Source of the DNA: Paracentrotus lividus
Lineage: Eukaryota; Echinodermata; Echinoidea; Camarodonta; Echinidae
DNA length: 64,000 nt
Reading direction: 5' to 3'
Assembly: GCA_940671915.1 (NCBI GenBank)
Contig: CALNVZ010000174.1
Coordinates: 24,838,017-24,902,016, forward strand
Below the pieces are notes generated by a model. It made no database searches, was not told the DNA's origin, and saw only the letters and a program-made list of their open reading frames with translations. Position numbers and translations under genes: made by a program. How positions within the stretch are numbered: the first letter of the stretch is position 1; each line of letters starts with the position of its first letter. Positions 10,387-21,212 of this stretch are shown here, one piece after another.

Positions 10387-11522
10387 GTAAAAAAAAAAAA
10401 TCATGTTTAGAATTAGGCTACTGTACTGAATTAGTCCTAGACTATTCACAATTCAAGCCTAATCACTTACACGTACCGGTATGCATGGTCAATTCATAAT
10501 TGACCTTGCACTGGGAATTACCTTACTGCAGCAGTTTTCCTCCTATGGAAAGTCAATGCAGAAAAGTGTCTTGAACAGCTCAAGCCAAGTCAAGGTGGCA
10601 TAGTCTGATAGGATCCAAAAAGGGTCTAAATTTCTACTAAACAAAATTTTAAAAACTAATGTAAGATTAAGAATTATTGCAATGACACTATAGATTATCT
10701 TAATTTATTTTGAGGTAGGTTTAAAGCTGGTTTCGCTGGTTATTATTATTATATTAAGAAGTTTCCTCAGCAACCAAGAGGGTGACAGACAGCCATTTTT
10801 CAGTACTGACTGATGTTGGTGTGCAGCTGTATGTGAAGCCTAATAAATGGCGGTGACACTGTCAACACGTCGCAGTCTGTAGACCACTGAATACTTGGCA
10901 TGACATGCTTGCGCATGTTGCAATTTTTTGCATAATTACGGACAACGGCTGAAATTCCTTTGGTCCAGTAATGTATGAATCAAACGTGCATAGCCTAGGC
11001 CGGGCCTACTGCATGTCTAAAATTAAAGGAAAGTCTGGGTGAATCAAAATTTTCTCTGAAATTTGTTGTAGAAAGTTGTGACCACTGCATAACTGGATAC
11101 CTGCACCAATATGATGTACATATGTTGTGTAAATCATTTTGGCCATCCCATTTTTTTTCGTACAAATATCTGAATTGCATTAGATCTATTAAAAAAAATC
11201 CTTCTGGCTGATTTTATACAGTGGTCTAGAATTTAGGCTAGGCGCACATAGAGTAGGCCTACAAATTCTTTTGACATGAATTTATTTACTTTGAAGTTAA
11301 TACTATTTTGTTTTCATGGTGCATGGTATGTCATCATGATTGATAGTTGTGATGTGCATCCCTGATAGCATTTTACGATACAGGATTAAAATAATTGACT
11401 GAAATAATTTGAGTTGGCCTATTAACATGATTAAGACTTTAAAAAACCTGCAGGTGCTGTAGACTAATCAGTAACTTGGTGTAGATTTGACGAGATCACA
11501 AGCATGATATTGGAAATTTTGC

Positions 11523-11561
<39 letters not shown>

Positions 11562-12698
11562 GTTCTTTTTTTTGTTTTTAATTAAAAAATTACTTATCTT
11601 TCAGTGGTGGATCCAGGTGTTAGTGCAGGGGACGTGAACCCCCTCTATAATTTGAAAACTGGCCTATTGACTGTATGTTCAAATCAGAAAATTTCTGTAG
11701 AACCCCCCCCCCCCTCCATTTGCAAATCATGAATCCGCCACTGTTTTTAATAAAGGTTTTAATTCAATGTTATTCTTTTTCAAGGAAGTGTTTATCAGAT
11801 CTCTGGGTCTTGTTACCCAAATATTTTGCTTGATTAGATTATTCATTATGTTCATGAATTTATACATTTACTTCCAAGGATTTACCCAACTTTTCGGTGA
11901 ACTTTCATTATATCTCATTTAGCCCCCTCATACTGTCTACTGGAGAATATGCTCGATTGGCTGATGGATGTGCAACCGCCCAGGTTAGTATAGCCTGAAG
12001 AGAAAGAGGGAGACAATTTAATATATAAGAAAGATCATTGCTCCTCCTTATTTATGTTTTCGTTGTTATCCTAATTCTAAAAACTACATTTTTAGAAAAA
12101 TTTAAACTTGCATACAAAAATAACAAAAGTGCAGAACTTTGTCTTCAGGTGATTCACAATACCACCCCCCCCCCCCCCCCCCAGTAGATATGTTTCTTTG
12201 ATCCATTCTCTTGAATACTTACAATTTCAGATTTTTTTTTTTGCCTTAGAAAAATCTATTAATGAACACAACTACTCAAAGAATAATATTGGGTAAACCA
12301 TTTAAGTTATGCTGCACATATATTTTTTTCATTTAACTTCAGTATGAGAAATGTCATTAAAATATTGTCGGTTACCTTGGCACTTACAATTTTATGTGTT
12401 TTAAATTCATTTTTATGAATTTCAACCAGCTGTTATGTATCTTCCTCCTCCTAGATTGGTGATACAACTGTTATGGTCACTGCAGTAAGCAAGAAGAATT
12501 TGTCATCCCCTGGTTTTCTTCCATTGACAGTGAGTATGAAGTTGGTTTCTTTTTAAAATGATAAAATGTAAAAAAAACTCTTTTTACTTGGAATATGTAG
12601 TTTAATCAATAAATATTGAATCCCAGTCATTCAAAAGGGGACTTTTCCATATGAATTGTTTGAACCCCTCTCTCTCTCTCTCTTCTCTCTTTCTTTCA

Positions 12699-12730
<32 letters not shown>

Positions 12731-15700
12731 TTCTGTTTCTATCTATCTCTTCCACTCTGTATAACACTCTTGCTCTTTGTATGTTTATACCTATCTTAAT
12801 CTCCCACACCAGGCATCTATTCATATGTTATTCTCAATCTGCCCCCTCACTCTATCTGTCTTTCTATCTATCTATCTGTATGTATGTTTATATCTATCTT
12901 AATCTCTCAGATCAGGCATATATTATTTTGTTATGTTATTTATGTTATTTTATAGGTTGACTACAGACAGAAGGCTGCTGCAGCAGGTAGAATACCAACC
13001 AATCATCTCAGAAGAGAAAGAGGGGTTACCGATCAAGAGATACTCACAAGTAGAATGATAGGTTTGTCATAATATTTCATTCCTATATTTTCATGTCTAT
13101 AAAAATGGTATGATGATAAATGATCTTCCAAAGTTCTTTGGACATTTTGTCCTTATCTGTATTTTAAAAGTTATTGCAAGGAGACTGTAAATTCATTTTT
13201 TCCCCCCCATAGCTGTATTTAAAAAGTTAATAACAAGGAGACTATATGTAATTCCATTTTTTTTTTTTTTTTTCACAGAGCTCTGTATTTCAAAAGTTAT
13301 TACAAGGAGACTGTTTGTAATTTCATTTTTTTTAATGTATATATTTTCAAATAGGAATTATTAGATGCATCCCTCCGCACTAAACTATATCATGATATGT
13401 TGGATGTTGTGGGTGGCTTATTGCCATGTCAATTATTCTTTATTCTGTAATGTTTCATTTTTATTTATCTTTTCTCTCCTAGACAGATCAATTCGGCCAT
13501 TATTTCCCAAAGGGTTCTTCTATGATACTCAGGTATGCTGTTCAAACCATTTTAAATATATCTATAACTATATAAGACATATTTTACATGATTGAAGATT
13601 ACATTGAGTTAATGAAATCTGTTTGTTTTTGTTTTCCATTCAAGTCAATGGCAAAGAAATTGATGTTTTAACAGTAATTGAATCTGTGACAGCTGAAAGT
13701 TCATCAAAGATTTTTCATGTGATGTGTACGTGTGTGATTGTTATACTTGCCCATTGAACCCATTCATGCTTGAGTTAGTACAGAATTTGCATCAATTCAG
13801 ATGTAATTTTGAAAAAGGAGACTACTACACTGATCTTTAATAATGCACTTATTACTTTCATGTGTTGAATGATTCTATTTCTAAATTTCATTTGAATTTG
13901 TCATTCAAATTGATTTTAAATATTTTGTTTTTTTTTCTTTAGGTGATGTGCAATTTGTTAGCTGTAGATGGACTCCATGATCCTGGTGTTATTAGCATTA
14001 ATGGAGGTGAGTTATGAATCCACACAGGACCTCCGCCGCTTACCTCTGAACCTGTAGCCTAAATATATCATGACTTTACAAATCTAAAGGGGCTTGAATA
14101 TTTTGATTGCCCTGGGGTCTCATAATAGTCATAAAGTCTTAAATAGTCATAAAGTCTTAAATAGTCATAAAGTCTTAAATAGTCATAAAGTCTTAAATAG
14201 TCATAAAGTCTTAAATAGTCATAAAGTGACCAAACCTTTTGAAACTTGGCATACATGTACACAATGTAGTTATGACATCTTAATGAATAACCCTATAAAT
14301 TTTCATACATGTTTCTCAAGTACTTCTTTGAGTTATCAGCAAAATATCTGTATATTATAAAGGGGTAGAATCTAGGTGCATTTGTTAACCAATTATGCTC
14401 TAAGCAATATGGCAATTTATTAATAAGAATTAAGATAATTTTAAGTGTCTGCAGACTATTCCCAACCCAAACGTTAGTCATTCACTTGATTATACCAAGT
14501 CCTTGCACATGTCACTTTATCCCTCAGCATCTGCTGCGCTGGCGATCTCTGATGTGCCATGGAATGGTCCCGTAGGTGCTGTAAGGGTGGGGCTGATTGA
14601 TGAAGAGGTGATGATTAACCCAACTAGATTGGATTTGAAGAGGAGTACCATCAACATGGTCGTAGCTGGGACAAAGAAGAGTAATCTTGGTAAGATTTAT
14701 CCTGTCAAACTCATCCTATAACTGTGTAGTAATACCGAAACAGAGATAGCCTATTTAAACTCTTATTTTCCCAATAATAGTGAATTATAAATCATTTACT
14801 GGAATTTTCACAAAACATTTTAGTAAATGATTTAAAATGCACTGATATTTTTTTTCAAGATTATTGGATGAATCATAATATTCATGGTCATATATGTCAT
14901 CGACATTGGCGACACACCATTACTCTCAGTAGAAAACTATAAACCATGTTATCAAGGATTTATTAAACATTTGTCCTACACCATTAAACAGTTGTCCTAC
15001 AGTTGTCCATGACCGGGAAAACCTGCCCGGGAAATTTCATTGATTGATGTTTAAGCCAAATACCTAGCAACTACGGAAGGGTTTGAGTATTCTCAACTTC
15101 TTCTTATTGATTTTTGCAGTGATGGTAGAAGCATCAGCAAACAACGTCCTACAGACGGACTTCCTGAAAGCCTTGAAGGCTGGGTTGAAAGAAACCCAGA
15201 TCATTGTGAGAAGCATTGAGAAGCTAGCCAAGGAACATGGCAAGGATAAGAGAGAATATGAAGCAGCTGGTATACCATCCATAGAGATACTAGAGAGTGT
15301 GAGAAGGTAGGTGATGCAGGTGTTATACTCTTTGGCCCGTATTCACAAAGTTGTCCTAAAGTAAAGCCTAGCTTAAATCTGTTGTTTAAGTATGGATAGC
15401 AAAATGTGACACAATCTTTCTTCATTGTTGTGTTCCTCACACATTTACTGAATTCTTGAATTATACTTTAATGATAAAAAAACACTTTTGTTCTAATCAT
15501 TCCAGACAGTCTTTAATAGTTTCAGTACCAAAAATTCTGATAATCAAACACACACTGTTCGGGTTGTGTCACATTTCGCTGCCCATAGTTAAACCATGGA
15601 TATACGGGCCTACAATTTATAAGCCAAAATTTTTACATACAGATATTTTTACTACTATGGACTGTAAATAGTCTTTTGTTGAAGTGGGGAATTTTAAACA

Positions 15701-18700
15701 AGAACCGACTTGTGAAATTCACAAAGACACTGTCCAATTGTTTCAGCAGACCTCTTCAATGAAATACGATGTGTACGAAGATTTCCATTTCTCTTGGAAC
15801 ATTACTCTCTTTTAAACACATACTTAAAAGAAGAGCTTTCTTGGCTCTGTTGAGTGGTTGTAACATTCAGCCACGGCAGACTTATTTTCGAGAGCTATAA
15901 ATGTATGTATAGTGACTAAAATAGAATTTATTGAAATCGAAATGGATTCCTTGGCTTAATAACCCAGAATTCAAATTGGTAACTCTGTGGTGCCAAACAG
16001 ATTCTAGTATTATTGTGCTTGAGTAATTAAAATCGATTTGTTATGTTTTTCCTACACATATTTGTTAAAATCTCTCAAATTTTTACCAGTGATTTGAAAT
16101 ATTTCTTTTACAGATTAGCAGCTGAGCAATATTATACAGTCTACACAGATCCTACACACAATAAGGTAATGCATCATTTTTTCTTATGTCTGTGTAGTAG
16201 GGATGTATTTAGTTAATAGCAATTGTGTATACAAGTAATACAAATCGTTTTATTATAAATAGAGAATATTGGCTGGATGCTTGTCATACAATGTAACTCC
16301 TGATTTGGCTGTATTGATAATACCTATGTTTCATTTGGATTCTAAGATATTATTTGTCTCTATTTTATGATTATTTTTTGTCTATTATTGATTTATATTC
16401 AAGTCGCCTTTGAAGGTAAATTCAAATATTGCTTGGAATTAGTAGATTGTAATAAATTAAACAAAAATAAATAAATAAACCAATCAATTCATATGTTCAC
16501 TGATATTTGTTATTTCTAGGCATTTAGGCATTTCTTGAGGCATTTACTGTGTAAGAATATTATCATTTTTCAATAAATACTTTGATATGTCTTTGATAAT
16601 TCTTCTCCAGTTTTCCAGAGACAATGCAGCAAGTCAAGTTAGAGAACAGCATCTTCAAACTGTTCAAGGTAATTACATCACTGTTGCTAGATAATATTGG
16701 AAGGCTGTTTCACATTGTCGCGACATATTCCATCTGCTTTATAACATGTTGTTTAATAATTCACATGAGAAACACAGAAATTATGTTTGCAGTTGCATTG
16801 TTTTTTAATTGTATTGGCATCTCGGTCATTATTTGATTATGCTTATGATGTTTGCAGTCCTGATTTTATTTAGTTCTTATACTCGTACCTTCTTTTTGAT
16901 ATTGTAAATGGTGATGTAAATGGAAGCTTATTTAGTAATCTAAACAGATATAAAGGCTATGTTTTTGTCCTCTTTCTTTCTTTTTTTCTCCTTCACATTC
17001 AGAAATGTTTCCAAATGAAGATCCATCCCTCATCAGTGATGCCTTTCATGTTGTAGCAAAAGAAGTTTTCAGAAAGATTGTCTTAGAAGATGAAAAAAGG
17101 TATGGGCTGACTTTTAAAAAAAAAGTTATGGGCTTACTTTTTTCAACTCCAATAAAAGCAATACTGTTTTAAGAAATGGATTACTTATTCAAGTAAACTT
17201 TAATCAGTGCATGCGTAATCAAGATAATTCAACAACTAATCATGCTGATGCTTTAGTGACAATTCTCTGTGGTCAATTTCTTGATAATTAGTTGAATACA
17301 TGTACTTAATTAATTTTGGCTGAAAATTCAAAAGGCTGTTTATACATTGCTAGACATCTATAAGAATAGTAAAATGAAAGCAAGTGCATGGCAATATTTG
17401 AACAAACAGATCTGGACAACATGTAGAATAGACTTTCAATATGTATCTGTATGACTCTTCACATTCAATTCTATTCTTGTGCTAAAGGTGTGACGGTAGA
17501 GAATGGGATGAGATGCGTGACATCACATGTTCAGTGGATCTCTACAAACCCTTACATGGATCAGCCCTCTTCCAGAGAGGTCAAACACAGGTAAGAATCT
17601 CATCACATGTTCAGTGGATCTCTACAAACTCTTACATGGATCAGCCCTCTTCCAGAGAGGTCAAACACAGATAAGAATCTTATCACATGTTCAGTGAATC
17701 TCTACAAACCCTTACATGGATCAGGCCTTTTCCAGAGAGGTCAAACACAGGTAAGAATCTCATCACATGTTCAGTGGATCTCTACAAACCCTTACATGGA
17801 TCAGCCCTCTTCCAGAGAGGTCAAACACAGGTAAGAATCTCATCACATGTTCAATGGATCTCTACAAACCCTTACATGGATCAGCCCTATTCCAGAGAGG
17901 TCAAACACAGGTAAGAATCTCATCACATGTTCAGTGGATCTCTACAAACTCTTGCATGGATCAGCCCTCTTCCAGAGAGGTCAAACACAGGTAAGAATCT
18001 TATCACATGTTCAATGGATCTCTACAAACTCTTACATGGATCAGCCCTCTTCCAGAGAGGTCAAACACAAGTAAGAATCTTATCACATGTTCAGTGGATC
18101 TCTACAAACCCTTACATGGATCAGCCCTCTTCCAGAGAGGTCAAACACAGGTAAGAATCTTATCACATGTTCAATGGATCTCTACAAACTCTTACATGGA
18201 TCAGCCCTCTTCCAGAGAGGTCAAACACAAGTAAGAATCTTATCACATGTTCAGTGGATCTCTACAAACCCTTACATGGATCAGCCCTCTTCCAGAGAGG
18301 TCAAACACAAGCAAGAATCTCATCACATGTTCAATGGATCTATACAAACTCTTACATGGATCAGCCCTCTTCCAGAGAGGTCAGACACAGGTAAGAATCT
18401 CATCACATGTTCAGTGGATCTCTACAAACCCTTACATGGATCAGCCCTCTTCCAGAGAGGTCAAACACAGGTAAGAATCTCATCACATGTTCAATGGTCT
18501 CTACAAACCGTTACATGGATCAGCCCTCTTCCAGAGAGGTCAAACACAAGTAAGAATTACTTGCTTCTAATATGTTCAAACCCATGTGGTTTACTGACAG
18601 ATGATCAAATTCTTTGATTGTCTAATGCCAATAGGAAACCAATTTGGTCTCCTACCAATTTGAGCTAATTGTGGTTTGTTCAAATTATCACTTGGTCTAA

Positions 18701-20948
18701 CACATGTACTTGCTGGGGCTGTTATCAGTCGGTCCAATGTCCAGATGGTCTAATTGCCTAATCATTCTACTTATTTCTTCCTCCCCCCCCCCTTCCATTT
18801 TGTCAAATGAAGTTTGGGACATTACCAAATCATTTAAACTTTTAGACTGAGTGGTTTTTAGACCAAGTCAATTTTAGACAAAATGGGCAAAGCTTGACTG
18901 GAAATAGTACCAAATAGTTAGTAGACAAACTGGTTGTAGACGAAAATGGATTAGACCGTGTAGGATGGGACAAGAGGGGCATTAGACAAATTAGTTTTAC
19001 ACCAAGTGGCAAGTCAACCTTTCAACACGTTCAAATCAAGATACCAAAAGTTAGTTATATACAATGAGTCTACAGTGTGTATGTTTCAAAGGATACAATA
19101 CTTTCTGACTCCCTCAGTCACAAAATATGGTAATATTGAAGGGAAAACAGGGAAAATTCACTGATTATGTGAAAAGAGCAATTTCAAAATATACCATGAT
19201 TATTAATTATTTTATTACTTCTGTTTTTAATTGAATTATTACAGAAAGATGGGGTTTTTTTTCACACACCTTTTTCTCTTACAACTGGCAAGGAAAATTA
19301 AACTTCTCTGCTTTTGACATGAAAATTGCTTGGGATGTCTTTGTTCTTTTTAAGACTTTTTTTTTCATGAATCTGAGGTAATGTTCTATTGAATAAATGT
19401 GTTGTAGAGAATATAATTAGCCATTTGTGTTTATCTCATTATTTGTTTCAGGTGTTTTGTACAGTGACGTTTGATTCTATTGAGAGTGCCCTGAGATCAG
19501 ATCCTGTATGGCAAGAGTAAGTAAGGAAATAGATTATGGAATAAATCCCATTTTATTTTTGTGTAATTCACATGTTTTTGTAAGATTTAATGCATGTTTT
19601 GGAGGAAAAAAAAAGTGAAAGCCTTTGTAGCTAATCAAACATCTTTTATTTCTACTATTTTTGTACAGGGACATCAGGGAAAAGAACTTCATGTTGCATT
19701 ATGAGGTAAGTTGTTATATCAATATATCGATTCTTTTTTCCTGATGAGAAGAAAAATGTCATCTTTTCATTGTGGGCAAGTCCACGCTATTTGTTCCCGA
19801 GATTGTGATTTTTCGACTTTTTGACCATTTTTGTGTCAAGTGTGTCAGTGGGTTTGTAAAGATATACATAATGTGTCATGTATCACCATAAAGTGTATGA
19901 AATGAACTTAATGCAAAGGAGGTCAAAAAGTCATTTCAAGGTCATATGACGTCACAAGGCTCATTAATATTCATGACAAAAAATATAAAATGCATTAAAA
20001 TTGCTATTTTCAACCATTTAAAAAAGAGGTTTGTCATAGGAGTACCACCAAAAAGTATGTATTTTGTGTTTTTATATTTTCTTGGCCAACTCTGGTGAAA
20101 ATATCACGAACCTAGCACTAGGCTGTCCATATTTTTAGACTTGAAATATTCAGGTCTCAGAAATAGTCTCACAAAAGTTACTGAGCTGATGTAAAATCAT
20201 ACATTTTTTTATTACCCACCCTCCCACCTTTAGAAATGAAACAAAATAAGTTTTTCTTACATTTGTGTTTTATATTATGTTTCTTTTGTTTTATCAGAGA
20301 GATTTTTTAACAAAAGACAAAAGAAATTGTTTAATAAAAAATATTACAGGGAATAATTGTCCCTGTGTGTTACTGTCCCGTTTGTTACCTGACATAGTTA
20401 TTAAAACTTGACTTTTGCCGGAAAACTCGAAGTTGTATTAACTGTAAAATCTATCCTTACAATGTTTATTACATGTTTAAGAGGATATGACCATGCAAAT
20501 TTAGATCTACTTTTTAAATTCAGAGTTATATGTCAACAAAGTCAAAATTTGTAAACACCATTTTTTTGCGGTCCCGTTTGTTACCGACGAATTAATGATC
20601 ATAAATTAATTATGAATCTAGTTATTACAACAATTTTTTATGTTTTTGTTGAACATTCTTAGTACCTTCAGGAATATACCAAAGGATTGAGAATTCATTT
20701 AAGATTTTTCAAACAAGCCCTATTTTTGGCTCTGAATGTCCCGTTTGTTACCGCGCAAAATAGCTTGGACTTGCCCTTGTATAAATCATAATTCATTATT
20801 GTTAATATATATCTGCCTGCATGCTTCTTCGCTTTCTAATATGTTTATATCCATGTTTATATAATTCTTTATCCCTGACAGTTTCCACCCTATGCTACCA
20901 ATGAAACGGGGAGAACTGGAGGCGTGAACAGGAGAGAGCTTGGTCATG
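10259..20948 (+). CDS. PNPT1: Polyribonucleotide nucleotidyltransferase 1, 5' half (15 exons)
   Basis: Mitochondrial polynucleotide phosphorylase is a trimeric phosphorolytic 3'-5' RNA exonuclease of the matrix and intermembrane space. Fifteen exons join in phase: 10259-10386, 11923-11983, 12455-12529, 12956-13061, 13483-13532, 13943-14006, 14528-14689, 15120-15306, 16114-16165, 16611-16668, 17003-17099, 17488-17590, 19452-19516, 19669-19705, 20882-20948. They encode an Arg-rich presequence, the first RNase PH core (ending about exon 8), the helical linker (exons 9-11) and the start of the second core. Close matches to human PNPT1 include [49 protein letters not shown] and FPPYATNE. All acceptors are AG and all donors GT. 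The next exon should start with the family's GALAEKAL motif. It, the rest of core 2, and the KH and S1 domains were not found downstream, so the gene is incomplete here. Exon 12 has been tandemly multiplied. Confidence 0.93.
11523..11559. repeat. Poly(T) tract in PNPT1 intron 1
   Basis: About 36 consecutive T residues about 40 bases before the MITE at 11,602. It could be the poly(A) end of a minus-strand retroposon, but no body is recognisable. Confidence 0.7.
11602..11743. mobile_element. 142-bp MITE in PNPT1 intron 1
   Basis: The ends are CAGTGGTGGATCCAGG and CATGAATCCGCCACTG, complementary with a few mismatches. CAG-starting short TIRs recall hAT-type elements, but I could not see a convincing 8-bp target duplication. 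Confidence 0.5.
11923..11983 (+). CDS. PNPT1: PNPT1 exon 2
   Basis: It encodes [20 protein letters not shown], the start of RNase PH core 1 (human ISSGKLARFADGSAVVQ). The acceptor is CTCATTTAG and the donor GTTAGT. Confidence 0.92.
12455..12529 (+). CDS. PNPT1: PNPT1 exon 3
   Basis: Twenty-five in-phase codons starting [15 protein letters not shown], aligning with human [15 protein letters not shown]. The donor is GTGAGT. Confidence 0.93.
12668..12735. repeat. (CT)n microsatellite in PNPT1 intron 3
   Basis: An interrupted run of CT dinucleotides in a strongly pyrimidine-biased intron. A second CTAT-rich patch lies near 12,860-12,880. Confidence 0.85.
12956..13061 (+). CDS. PNPT1: PNPT1 exon 4
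   Basis: It encodes [20 protein letters not shown] and onward to ILTSRMI, nearly identical to the human enzyme. This is one of the most conserved loops of core 1. It ends in phase 1. Confidence 0.95.
13483..13532 (+). CDS. PNPT1: PNPT1 exon 5
   Basis: It encodes [17 protein letters not shown] (human [17 protein letters not shown]). The acceptor is TCTCCTAG and the donor GTATGC. Confidence 0.95.
13943..14006 (+). CDS. PNPT1: PNPT1 exon 6
   Basis: It encodes [20 protein letters not shown] and ends in phase 1 at a consensus GTGAGT donor. The intron that follows carries an 18-bp minisatellite starting about 118 bases from the donor. Confidence 0.95.
14124..14228. repeat. 18-bp minisatellite in PNPT1 intron 6
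   Basis: About six tandem copies of ATAGTCATAAAGTCTTAA with essentially no divergence, so the expansion is recent. Being a multiple of three, it yields repetitive frames on both strands (LNSHKV and LYDYLR) that are not genes. Confidence 0.95.
14528..14689 (+). CDS. PNPT1: PNPT1 exon 7
   Basis: It encodes the core 1 segment [20 protein letters not shown] through [13 protein letters not shown]. The acceptor is CCCTCAG and the donor GTAAGA. Confidence 0.95.
15120..15306 (+). CDS. PNPT1: PNPT1 exon 8
   Basis: It encodes [20 protein letters not shown] and the helical segment that closes core 1, with the family's VMxEA start (human VMLEASAENILQ). It ends two bases into a codon at GTAGGT. Confidence 0.95.
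16114..16165 (+). CDS. PNPT1: PNPT1 exon 9
   Basis: It encodes [17 protein letters not shown], aligned with human LAMERLYAVFTDYEHDK in the alpha-helical linker between the cores. Confidence 0.9.
16611..16668 (+). CDS. PNPT1: PNPT1 exon 10
   Basis: It encodes [19 protein letters not shown] (human VSRDEAVNKIRLDTEEQL region). The acceptor is CTTCTCCAG and the donor GTAATT. Confidence 0.85.
17003..17099 (+). CDS. PNPT1: PNPT1 exon 11
   Basis: It encodes [20 protein letters not shown] and on to [10 protein letters not shown], the end of the linker. It joins exon 12 inside an Arg codon, just before the conserved CDGR. Confidence 0.93.
17488..17590 (+). CDS. PNPT1: PNPT1 exon 12 (start of RNase PH core 2)
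   Basis: It encodes [20 protein letters not shown] and then [14 protein letters not shown], the start of the second catalytic core, including the family's FxRGxTQ motif. The acceptor is GCTAAAG and the donor GTAAGA at 17591. The last 70 bases of this exon plus the first 10 of the intron are the unit of the tandem array that follows. This copy is the only one with the exon's own 5' half and acceptor. Confidence 0.93.
17521..18559 (+). repeat. PNPT1: 13-unit tandem array of PNPT1 exon 12 3' end plus its splice donor
   Basis: The unit is 80 bp: 70 bases of exon 12 (from ACATCACATGTTCAGTGG to CAAACACAG) followed by 10 bases of intron (GTAAGAATCT). Thirteen units follow one another, the last one base shorter, ending at about 18,549. 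Eleven units keep a GT donor, unit 2 has AT and unit 10 has GC. Units differ by a few substitutions. From about unit 7 on they alternate between a CAGTGG/CCC form and a CAATGG/CTC form, a 160-bp higher-order pattern. Because 80 is not a multiple of three, reading through shifts frame and soon meets a stop (CACAGGTAA). None of the downstream copies has the original acceptor. Confidence 0.95.
18560..19451. other. PNPT1 intron 12, downstream of the array
   Basis: AT-rich intron sequence up to the acceptor TTGTTTCAG at 19,451. It includes loosely repeated GGTCTAAT/TTAGAC words around 18,640-19,010 that look like a worn internal duplication. There is no coding content. Confidence 0.5.
19452..19516 (+). 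CDS. PNPT1: PNPT1 exon 13
   Basis: It encodes [20 protein letters not shown] (human VLCTVTFDSLESGIKSDQV). It follows exon 12 in phase 0, confirming that the normal protein reads RGQTQ then VFCTVTF without array-derived residues. Confidence 0.94.
19669..19705 (+). CDS. PNPT1: PNPT1 exon 14
   Basis: A 37-base exon encoding [12 protein letters not shown] (human [12 protein letters not shown]). The acceptor is TTTTTGTACAG and the donor GTAAGT. Confidence 0.93.
19706..20881. other. PNPT1 intron 14
   Basis: No exon or defined repeat. The phrase GTCCCGTTTGTTAC occurs at about 20,375, 20,571 and 20,739, suggesting that part of it (about 19,780-20,780) is a dispersed repeat, but no ends were seen. 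Confidence 0.4.
20882..20948 (+). CDS. PNPT1: PNPT1 exon 15 (last one found)
   Basis: It encodes [20 protein letters not shown] and GH, matching human [22 protein letters not shown], with a GTGAGA donor one base into the next codon. It is the last exon I can recognise in the window. Confidence 0.94.
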
Positions 20949-21127
20949 GTGAGATGAAGTATTAATGATAATAATAATTATTATTCAATAGTAATTCATG
21001 TTTGTTTGGTGTTAATTTCTTTTGTTTCTAACTTTGGTACTGCATTTGAATCCCTTTGTCATATTTAGGAATTTGTTTGCATATCAATGTCCAGAATGTT
21101 TATTGCAACTTGGTAATGGTTTTACAT

Positions 21128-21212
21128 GTATTAATAATAATAATGATAATTGTGTTTTATATAGTGCCTAATCCAAGTAATTCTTGCTCAAAGTGCTTTA
21201 CAATGTTTTATT
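21128..21212 (-). mobile_element. LINE 3' tail, CR1/L2-like
   Basis: An AATAATAATAATG run followed by ATATAGTGCC and CTCAAAGTGCTTTACAATG is the reverse complement of the common (ATT)n tail and terminal sequence of L2-type elements. The fragment is very short. Confidence 0.55.

Noticed and set aside
14068-14360. Repetitive frames LNSHKV (+) and LYDYLR (-)
   Set aside because: By-products of an 18-bp intronic minisatellite, whose length is a multiple of three.
14124-18559. CRISPR-like arrays
   Set aside because: The repeats are directly adjacent without unique spacers, in an animal gene. They are tandem repeats.
17607-18617. Series of overlapping 75-176-codon frames reading [20 protein letters not shown]
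   Set aside because: They are the 80-bp PNPT1 array read in the wrong frame. They recur every 80 bases and have no start or stop context of their own.
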